Of a stretch of DNA of 64,000 bases, positions 42,691 to 48,899 are shown one piece after another (position 1 is the first letter of the stretch; each line of letters opens with the position of its first letter). The notes under the pieces were generated by a model. It was given only the letters and a program-made list of their open reading frames with translations, made no database searches and was not told the origin of the DNA. Origin of the DNA: Agarivorans gilvus (GTDB taxonomy: Bacteria > Pseudomonadota > Gammaproteobacteria > Enterobacterales > Celerinatantimonadaceae); NCBI RefSeq assembly GCF_001420915.1, contig NZ_CP013021.1, positions 3,878,501-3,942,500 of the forward strand, in the 5' to 3' direction. Both the position numbers and the translations under genes were made by a program.

Positions 42691-43061
42691 CTTTGGAAGC
42701 TACGTTTCTAGCTATTCCCGCGGTATTTGCTTTTTTTGCATGTATTTTGTATGTGTTATTTGGCCAAATTACAGTAAGGAAATTAAGAAAGAACCCAGAG
42801 ACAAAAGGGCAGCTTGGTGTTGAGTTTTTTAGCGGTTGGGATATCTTAAATGTTGCCGCGGCTTTATCTAGGCCAAAATGGTTATCTGAAAAGTTCAAAA
42901 AATCAAGATTCTCTTTTCTATCAGCAAATTATGATGTCTTATTTATTAATACGACATTATTTGACCGGATATTAGCGCGGGTGTTTTGGTTTGCGTATGT
43001 TGCTGCTGGTACTGGAATGATATTCGTGTTGATTCTGCATTGGTTTGGATTTTTTGAGTAG
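42687..43061 (+). CDS. Small membrane protein, probable immunity protein (copy 1)
   Basis: A 124-residue protein with hydrophobic helices at both ends (about 5-27 and 96-120) and a conserved middle (VRKLRKNPETKGQLG, FSGWDILNVA). The ATG at 42687 overlaps the toxin-like stop (ATGA) and matches the start of the paralogue; a longer form starting at 42651 is unlikely. It is about half identical to the product of 43157-43534. An inner-membrane immunity protein is the natural reading beside a membrane-active toxin. Confidence 0.6.
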   Translation: MTLEATFLAIPAVFAFFACILYVLFGQITVRKLRKNPETKGQLGVEFFSGWDILNVAAALSRPKWLSEKFKKSRFSFLSANYDVLFINTTLFDRILARVFWFAYVAAGTGMIFVLILHWFGFFE

Positions 43062-43088
43062 CATCCTGTTTCACAAGCTGCGTAGGAA

Positions 43089-43157
43089 ATGTTTATAGCC
43101 GTAAAAAGCAATAGTGGAGTTTGGTATGACTCAATAATGAAGGCGCTACAATTTTAA
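43089..43157 (+). pseudogene. Orphan C-terminal remnant of the toxin-like gene
   Basis: A 22-codon frame ending VKSNSGVWYDSIMKALQF, clearly related to the toxin-like C-terminus VKENSGSWYDSIMKSIGIL. Its stop overlaps the start of the second immunity-like gene (TAATG), the same coupling as in the intact pair. This is the leftover of a duplicated toxin-immunity cassette. Confidence 0.75.
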
Positions 43158-43534
43158 TGACTATATTCTCCAAGTTGCTAGCATTGATATTTATTTTAAT
43201 GTTTGTTACATGTGTTCTTTACGTTGTTTTTGGGCTGGCAACGGTCAGAAAGCTCAGGAAAAACCCAAAAACTAAAGATGCTCTTGGGGCCGAGTTTGTA
43301 AGCGGTTGGGATATTATCAATGTGGCTCAGGCCTTGGCTTTCCCTGCTTCATGGATAAATAAGTTAGAAGAATCCCAGCTTTCATTTCTATACGCAAATG
43401 CAAAAATACTTCGTGAAAATACGACTAGACTAGATCGAATCTTGGGGTCAGTGTTTTACTGGATAATGATGTTCTCAGGTTTAGCAGGCGTTATGCTAGT
43501 ACTTTTAAATTCTTTGGGCTTTATACCTGAATAG
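43157..43534 (+). CDS. Small membrane protein, probable immunity protein (copy 2)
   Basis: A 125-residue paralogue of 42687-43061: the same two-helix layout, VRKLRKNPKTKDALG and SGWDIINVAQAL, and a shared NTTRLDRILG segment. It starts within the stop of the toxin remnant. Kept without an intact toxin of its own, it fits protection against a related toxin from neighbouring cells. Confidence 0.6.
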   Translation: MTIFSKLLALIFILMFVTCVLYVVFGLATVRKLRKNPKTKDALGAEFVSGWDIINVAQALAFPASWINKLEESQLSFLYANAKILRENTTRLDRILGSVFYWIMMFSGLAGVMLVLLNSLGFIPE

Positions 43535-43535
43535 A

Positions 43536-43586
43536 TAAAAGGACCGAGTCACTTTGTATCGTCAAAATGACTCCGATCTTTTATAG
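43536..43586 (+). terminator. Probable terminator after the immunity genes
   Basis: An imperfect stem (AAAAGGACCGAGTCA pairing with TGACTCCGATCTTTT) with a loop of about 16 nt. The right arm ends in TTTT. It may serve both the plus-strand cassette and the minus-strand toxin-antitoxin pair. Confidence 0.5.
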
Positions 43587-43618
43587 CATACTCTAACCAC
43601 CCTGCGGTTACGCTTCAA

Positions 43619-43915
43619 TCACAAGTGCTTTTGGGGTAATTGTGATTTTCCCAGTACCGCTACTATCAAAATGAAGCCTTCTTCTTTGGTAAAATAAGCA
43701 CAGTGCTTAGCAAGGGGAAAGTAAAATCCGTTTGGGTAAATATCATCACAACTTAAAGCAAGCGCTTGATTGTCGGCCAGCATCTGAAATCCAGTGAGTA
43801 GGGTCTTTTTGTAGCTTTGCCATTGCCGCTCGGAGTAATTGCTAATGGTGTAGCCTTTTATTTTGCGTAGATGAGCCTGAGCGAGCTGACTGAGTTTGTA
43901 TTTATGTTTTTGCAT
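43619..43915 (-). CDS. ParE/RelE-superfamily toxin
   Basis: A 98-residue basic protein with the ParE/RelE fold features: KLSQLAQAHLRKIKGYTISNY at the N-terminus and FYFPLAKHCAYFTKEEGFILIVAVLGKS near the end. It pairs with a Phd/YefM-type antitoxin 8 nt upstream. Family members poison gyrase or cut mRNA on the ribosome; which applies here cannot be told. Confidence 0.82.
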   Translation of the reverse strand: MQKHKYKLSQLAQAHLRKIKGYTISNYSERQWQSYKKTLLTGFQMLADNQALALSCDDIYPNGFYFPLAKHCAYFTKEEGFILIVAVLGKSQLPQKHL

Positions 43916-43923
43916 GAGGTGGC

Positions 43924-44166
43924 TTATAAGGAATTTATGAAGTCTTCACCATCAACCACATTGCCTTGCGCTAAGTCTTGCTTGGCGGCCTCGAAGCAGT
44001 GTTTAAGGTAATCCGCTTTCATCGCTTCTAGCTCTTCAAAATCTTTGATAGACATAACGACTACCGCGTCTTTACTGTTCTTACTAATCTTTACCGGCTC
44101 TCGTTGGGCGCTAAGCAGCAATTCACCAAAATTACGTTTCGCATCATTTGCTGTTAATGTTTGCAT
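43924..44166 (-). CDS. Phd/YefM-type antitoxin
   Basis: An 80-residue antitoxin: MQTLTANDAKRNFGELL start (DNA-binding Phd/YefM fold), VVVMSIKDFEELEAMK, then a C-terminal helix that would cover the toxin. The ATG at 44166 has an upstream GGAG; the frame is open upstream to 44268 without support. It normally represses its own operon with the toxin. Confidence 0.85.
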   Translation of the reverse strand: MQTLTANDAKRNFGELLLSAQREPVKISKNSKDAVVVMSIKDFEELEAMKADYLKHCFEAAKQDLAQGNVVDGEDFINSL

Positions 44167-44286
44167 GTTCAATCTCCAAATATGGAAGCTCACAAGAATT
44201 ATAGTTTTTCGCACAAAATGGTCAATATGATTAAATCGTGCGATTTGTGCGAAAGCTAAACTAGCCATCGTTTTAAGACGGAAACA

Positions 44287-44460
44287 GCAAACAACATCAC
44301 ATGCTTGGTTAAGGTGATTTCCTGCTAGTGTTTAATGAGTTAAATCGCCGCCATGCTGAATGATGAAAGGCAAGCAACATCGCATGCTTGGTTAAGTTGA
44401 TAACTGTGTTTAATAAAGTAAATCGACGCCATGCTACGGGGAAGCAACATAGCGTCTTGG
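44287..44460. repeat. Imperfect tandem repeat, about 70-83 nt spacing, two and a part copies
   Basis: Copy 1 (44287-44357) and copy 2 (44370-44438) share GCAA(A/G)CAACATC(A/G)CATGCTTGGTTAAG at the front and TTAAATCG/GTAAATCG(C/A)CGCCATGCT at the back. A third fragment, GAAGCAACATAGCGTCTTGG, follows at 44441-44460. No reading frame spans them. Confidence 0.7.
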
Positions 44461-44466
44461 GAAAAG

Positions 44467-45396
44467 CTATTTAGCGGGGTGGTTTTCTATCCAGTGGCGA
44501 GCGATTTGCTCGCGGGTGGCTACCCATACACCTTCATGAGATTGCACGTAGTCGAGGAACTTCTTCAGTGCCATGAAACGGCTCGGCTTACCAATGATGC
44601 GGCAGTGTAGACCAATCGACATCATTTTCGGCTTGCTCTCACCTTCTTGATATAGGCAATCAAAGTTTTCTTTTAAGTATTGAAAGAACTCTTCGCCGTG
44701 GCTAAAGCCGTAGGGCGAGGCAAAGCGCATGTCATTGGTGTCTAGGGTGTAAGGGATCACCAAATGTGGGCGGGTTTCGCCCTGTGCACCGACTTTTGGC
44801 ACTTGAGTCCAGAAAGGTAGATCGTCACCGTAGTAGTCTGAGTCATATAACAGGCCATCTTGCTCGGCCACTAAACTACGGGTATTGGGTGAGTCGCGTC
44901 CGGTATACCAACCTATGGGGCGTTTGCCGGTGAGCTCTTGAATAATATCCAAGGCCTGTTGCATGTGCTGGCGCTCTTGCTCGATAGGCATGTCTTGATA
45001 GTGGATCCACTTTAAGCCGTGACAAGCTATTTCATGGCCGTCTTCAATTAGCGCTTTGGTTACTTCGGGGTTGCGTTGCAGCGCGGTAGCCACACCAAAA
45101 ATAGTTAGCGGTAATTGGCGTTGTTTAAATTCGTTTAATACCCGCCATACGCCAGCGCGTGAGCCATATTCATAGAGTGATTCCATGCTGAGGTGGCGGG
45201 TTGGGTAAGGCTCGGCTCCGGCTATTTCTGAGAGAAAAGTTTCGGCATGTGGGTCGCCGTGTAATACACAGTTTTCGCCGCCTTCTTCGTAGTTCAATAC
45301 AAATTGTACGGCGATTTTTGCCTTGTTCGGCCAGTTGGCATCGGGCACATTGTCGCGGCCATAGCCGATGTAATCACGTGGGTTATTAAGTTCCAT
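44467..45396 (-). CDS. puuE: Allantoinase PuuE (polysaccharide-deacetylase fold)
   Basis: A 309-residue protein of the PuuE type of allantoinase, which opens the allantoin ring to allantoate without the metal site of classical allantoinase. Seen: PRDYIGYGRDNVPDANWP at the start, VQFVLNYEEGGENCVLHGD, GHEIACHGLKWIHY (about residues 129-142) and GWYTGRDSPNTRSL. It is the last gene of a minus-strand cluster with a racemase and a GntR regulator, beside an NCS1 transporter. Confidence 0.92.
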   Translation of the reverse strand: MELNNPRDYIGYGRDNVPDANWPNKAKIAVQFVLNYEEGGENCVLHGDPHAETFLSEIAGAEPYPTRHLSMESLYEYGSRAGVWRVLNEFKQRQLPLTIFGVATALQRNPEVTKALIEDGHEIACHGLKWIHYQDMPIEQERQHMQQALDIIQELTGKRPIGWYTGRDSPNTRSLVAEQDGLLYDSDYYGDDLPFWTQVPKVGAQGETRPHLVIPYTLDTNDMRFASPYGFSHGEEFFQYLKENFDCLYQEGESKPKMMSIGLHCRIIGKPSRFMALKKFLDYVQSHEGVWVATREQIARHWIENHPAK

Positions 45397-45417
45397 TTTA
45401 TTGTTCCTTGCTTATTA

Positions 45418-46149
45418 CTAGCGGCTCCATTGTTGGTAACGGCCAATAAATTGTTTTTGAATAGGTGCGGCGTATTGCCCCCGCTTAGAAGTAGAGAGTT
45501 TTAGCTGGTGTAAGCTCTCGGCGAGTTTCACCGCGGCACTTACGCCATCAATCACCGGCACATTAAGGCATGAGCTTAACTCTTGGGCCAGCTCAGACAT
45601 GCCCGCGCAGCCCAATACAATAGAGTCGGCACCGTCTTGTTGAATGGCGGCCAAACACTCATTTTTAAGTTGTTCAAAGGTATCTTGCTGTAGTTCTTCT
45701 AGATCTAATACTGGGATCTCTGCGGCTCTAGCACCTGAGCATAGGTGTTGGTAGCCGTAGCGATGCAATAGGTGCTCGGCAGCCGGCAGCGTGCGCGCCA
45801 AGGTGGTAACAATGCCAAAGCGGTGAGACACAATGCTGGCCAGTTTAAAGGCGGCTTCGGCTACGCCAATCACCGGGGCGCTAGCTATTTCGCGAGCGGC
45901 ATCCAGCGCGGGGTCGCCAAAGCAGGCAATAATATGGGCATCTACCCCTTGCTCACGCCCCTTAGCGATTTCGTCAAGCACTGCAGCCGCGGCGATGGTT
46001 TCATCTAGGGCACATTCGATACTGCGCGGGCCATGCTGCGGTGAGCAGGCGATAATTTGGCTATCGCTTAAACTCACGGCCTCGGCGGAGCGGCCAATGG
46101 CCTCGGTCATGCCCTGGCAGGTGTTAGGGTTAATTATTTGAATTTTCAT
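45418..46149 (-). CDS. Asp/Glu/hydantoin racemase (allantoin racemase-like)
   Basis: A 243-residue racemase. One catalytic cysteine is in HIIACFGDPAL (Cys near 76) and the second in SIVLGCAGMSELAQEL. It starts KIQIINPNTCQGMTEAI, typical for hydantoin/allantoin racemases. With PuuE next to it, conversion of (R)-allantoin to the (S) form is the likely reaction. It lies 21 nt upstream of puuE. Confidence 0.9.
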   Translation of the reverse strand: MKIQIINPNTCQGMTEAIGRSAEAVSLSDSQIIACSPQHGPRSIECALDETIAAAAVLDEIAKGREQGVDAHIIACFGDPALDAAREIASAPVIGVAEAAFKLASIVSHRFGIVTTLARTLPAAEHLLHRYGYQHLCSGARAAEIPVLDLEELQQDTFEQLKNECLAAIQQDGADSIVLGCAGMSELAQELSSCLNVPVIDGVSAAVKLAESLHQLKLSTSKRGQYAAPIQKQFIGRYQQWSR

Positions 46150-46152
46150 TGG

Positions 46153-46824
46153 TTAATCCGCGTCTGCAAATAAGCTGTTGAAGTTCACCGGACTGTCTTG
46201 TTTGCCGTTCAGTGAAATTGAAGATTTAATATGGCTGAGGTGATGACGCATCCAGTCTTGAGCCTCGCTGACTTTGCGTTGGTCAAGTAAATCGATAAGC
46301 TCGGCGTGGTCGCCACAGTTGCAACTCACACTGTCTTTGGTGCCGTAGGCGGCAATCACTAATGAAGAGCGAAAACATAGCTGTTCTATAAAACTGGCCA
46401 ATACTTGGTTATTACCCATTTGCGCCAACTTAATATGGAAGTCGGCGGTGAGTTGAATTGACTTAGCCAGTTGTTCGTCTTGCTCGGCCTGCTTTTCTTG
46501 TTGCACCATGGCTCTAAATTGTTGGGCAGCTTTTAGGTTCCAGTTATCGGCGATCTCTGGAATCAACATCGGTTCTAGCATAATCCGGCTGTCTAGTACT
46601 TCTTCTGCTTCTTGGCGACTGGGATGATTCACTTGGGCGCCTTTATTCGGCTGAATTACCACGAAGCGTTCTATTGCTAAACGTTGTAGTACTTTGCGAA
46701 TGCCGGTGCGACTTACACCAAAAGCCTCAGACAATTTATCTTCAGGAAGTCGGGAGCCCGGCGGCAACTGGTGCTCAACAATGGCTTTTAGCATCTTCTG
46801 ATATATTTTTTCGTCGTTGGACAT
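46153..46824 (-). CDS. GntR-family (FCD) transcriptional regulator
   Basis: A 223-residue regulator: a winged helix-turn-helix (about 5-65; PPGSRLPEDKLSEAFGVSRTGIRKVLQRL) and a C-terminal helical FCD domain with its metal-binding histidines (DFHIKL, then DHAELIDLL and the MRHHLSHI end). Upstream in-frame starts at 46836 and 46848 are possible; 46824 best fits the family. It should bind a purine-breakdown intermediate and control the puuE cluster and the divergent transporter; matching palindromes are present in the promoter region. Confidence 0.88.
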   Translation of the reverse strand: MSNDEKIYQKMLKAIVEHQLPPGSRLPEDKLSEAFGVSRTGIRKVLQRLAIERFVVIQPNKGAQVNHPSRQEAEEVLDSRIMLEPMLIPEIADNWNLKAAQQFRAMVQQEKQAEQDEQLAKSIQLTADFHIKLAQMGNNQVLASFIEQLCFRSSLVIAAYGTKDSVSCNCGDHAELIDLLDQRKVSEAQDWMRHHLSHIKSSISLNGKQDSPVNFNSLFADAD

Positions 46825-46838
46825 AATTGCTCTCATTT

Positions 46839-46848
46839 TTGTATACAA
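46839..46848. promoter_or_regulatory. GntR operator copy 1 (TTGTATACAA)
   Basis: A perfect 10-bp palindrome TTGTATACAA in the leader of the GntR gene. Together with the copies at 46863 and 47064 it forms a likely FCD-type operator set for autoregulation. Confidence 0.65.
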
Positions 46849-46862
46849 CCAACCCCTGCAAT

Positions 46863-46872
46863 TTGTATACCT
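46863..46872. promoter_or_regulatory. GntR operator copy 2 (TTGTATACCT)
   Basis: A half-degenerate copy of TTGTATACAA, 24 nt from copy 1. The spacing, about two helical turns, allows cooperative binding on one face of the DNA. Confidence 0.55.
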
Positions 46873-47063
46873 ATAACCCTATATTTTTAGCCCTTGGATA
46901 ACAAGAGCTTGCGCATGTTCTTGCCAGTATAGCCTGCTGTTATGCACTTTGTTGGCGCGAAATATGTTCACATTGGTGCGTCAATACTGCATTGGTGAAG
47001 CCTATTTTCCGATAGGCCCTTGGCAAATAAGGCTTTTTATATTTGGCACAATACTTGTTTTGA

Positions 47064-47073
47064 TTGTATACAA
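47064..47073. promoter_or_regulatory. GntR operator copy 3 (TTGTATACAA)
   Basis: A perfect copy of the 10-bp palindrome, 24 nt before the NCS1 transporter start, placed where it could block its promoter or leader. It links transporter control to the divergent GntR gene. Confidence 0.65.
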
Positions 47074-47096
47074 TTTTACGAAAAAGGAACTGAGCC

Positions 47097-48539
47097 ATGA
47101 AAAAGGAATTACCAATTAGTCCGAAATTGAGTAACGCAGACTTACTCCCCGACAAAGAGCAAAAGTGGGGCTGGTACAGTATTTTTGCATTTTGGATGTC
47201 AGATGTTCACAGTGTGGGTGGCTATGTATTTGCCGCCAGTTTATTTGCCTTGGGGCTGAATGGCATTCAAGTATTTATTAGCTTGTTAGTGGGCATTAGC
47301 ATTGTGTTGGTTTTTGCTAATTTAATGGGTAAGCCGGGGCAAAAGGCCGGGGTGCCTTTTCCGGTAGTGGCGCGCATGTCCTTTGGGGTCTTTGGGGCCA
47401 ACATCCCGGCGGTGATCCGCGGCCTAATTGCAGTGGTTTGGTACGGTATTCAAACCTTCTTAGCCTCTAGCTCGTTTATTATTTTGTTGTTGTACTTCTT
47501 CCCTAGTATGGAGTCGCTAGCAGATTCAAGCTTTGTGGGTCTGTCTTATTTAGGTTGGGTTGGCTTTATCGCTATGTGGATTTTGCAAGGCATTGTATTT
47601 ATGTTTGGCATGGACATGATCCGCAAGGTGATTGACTGGTCTGGCCCGGCTATTTATATCGCGATGTTTGCTTTGTGTGTGTACATGATCGACGCAGCCG
47701 GTTGGGACAACATCAGCTTCAACCTCAGTTCTAAAAACTTAGATGGCTGGGATGCGGGCATTCAAATGTTTGTAGCCGCGGCTTTAGTGGCGGGTTACTT
47801 TGCAGGGCCAACGCTAAACTTCAGTGACTTCTCTCGTTACTGTGGCAGCTACCAAAAATTGAAGTTGGGTAATATCTTGGGTCTACCGCTTAACTTCATC
47901 GTATTCTCTGCTTTTAGTGTGATTATCGTATCGGCTTCTATTCCGGTATTTGGTGAAATGATTACCGACCCAGTAGAAACTGTAAAACGCTTAGATTCAG
48001 GCCTAATCACCGTGTTGGGTGCTTTAACCTTCATCTTTGCCACCGTGGGCATTAACATTGTGGCTAACTTTGTAGCCCCCGCGTTTGACTTCTCTAACGT
48101 ATCACCACAAAAAATCAGCTTTAAAGCGGGTGGCTTTATCGCCGCTTTTGGTTCGGTATTGCTCACACCTTGGAATCTATTTAATAACCCTGAAATGATT
48201 CACTACACGGTTGACGTATTGGCCGCGATGATTGGGCCGCTATACGGCATTATCATTGTTGACTACTACCTAGTGAAGAAAGGCAAAATTGATATTCCTT
48301 CCTTATATACCGAGTCTGAGCAAGGCCTGTATTGGTACAAGAAGGGCATTAACATGAAGAGTGTTTATGCCTTGGCTGTGGCCAGTATTGTATCGATAGT
48401 GGCTACCTTTATGATTCATGCCTTATCTAACTATGCCTTGTTTATTGGTGGCATTGTGGCGGCGGTGGTTTACCGTTATTTAATGGCACCGGAAACGGCC
48501 TATGCGCTGCAAATGAAGCTAGCGGAGAGTGAAGCTTAA
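47097..48539 (+). CDS. NCS1-family nucleobase/allantoin permease
   Basis: A 480-residue transporter with 12 predicted transmembrane helices. NCS1 hallmarks: WSIFAFWMSDVHSVGGY-like first helix, PGQKAGVPFPVVARMSFGVFG, WYGIQTFLASSSF, and GPTLNFSDFSRYCGSYQKLKLGN in the middle. Members carry uracil, allantoin, hydantoins or cytosine with Na+ or H+. The allantoinase/racemase neighbourhood points to allantoin or a hydantoin. It is divergent from the GntR gene, which lies 270 nt away. Confidence 0.92.
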   Translation: MKKELPISPKLSNADLLPDKEQKWGWYSIFAFWMSDVHSVGGYVFAASLFALGLNGIQVFISLLVGISIVLVFANLMGKPGQKAGVPFPVVARMSFGVFGANIPAVIRGLIAVVWYGIQTFLASSSFIILLLYFFPSMESLADSSFVGLSYLGWVGFIAMWILQGIVFMFGMDMIRKVIDWSGPAIYIAMFALCVYMIDAAGWDNISFNLSSKNLDGWDAGIQMFVAAALVAGYFAGPTLNFSDFSRYCGSYQKLKLGNILGLPLNFIVFSAFSVIIVSASIPVFGEMITDPVETVKRLDSGLITVLGALTFIFATVGINIVANFVAPAFDFSNVSPQKISFKAGGFIAAFGSVLLTPWNLFNNPEMIHYTVDVLAAMIGPLYGIIIVDYYLVKKGKIDIPSLYTESEQGLYWYKKGINMKSVYALAVASIVSIVATFMIHALSNYALFIGGIVAAVVYRYLMAPETAYALQMKLAESEA

Positions 48540-48899
48540 GTCTTAGCGCTAATGGGGTCTAACAGCTGTATGGTTAGGCCTAATTAGCTAAAGCTGGCTT
48601 GCTAAGCCTGCTGTTTAACATTGGCCGAGTATATTGTGTATACTCGGCCTGCTTCATTTTAAACCCGTATTGCGCGTATTTGTTTCTTTCTCTTTTCACT
48701 TAAGCGCCTTTAAAACCTACACATTTTGTGGGGATTTAGCAGGAAATTAATTACTTTTTATTCGCTTTGGGGCTACCCAGTCCTCACTATATTTACTATT
48801 CTTTATCTGATTGTTTACATAATAGTTACATGTATATTTTACCAAGGTGAGAACACAAAGCGTCTTACTGGTTGTATCGAATAAGCTTGGCGGGAAAGT
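48540..48899. other. Intergenic stretch with a perfect inverted repeat
   Basis: 360 nt between the transporter and the hybrid kinase. The only clear structure is the inverted repeat at 48623-48649. The second half is AT-rich and probably carries the kinase promoter. Confidence 0.5.
48623..48649 (+). terminator. Inverted repeat, probable terminator of the NCS1 gene
   Basis: A perfect 11-bp stem GGCCGAGTATA/TATACTCGGCC with a TTGTG loop. It is followed only by a weak T-rich stretch (TGCTTCATTTT), so termination strength is uncertain; a protein-binding palindrome is an alternative. Confidence 0.55.
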
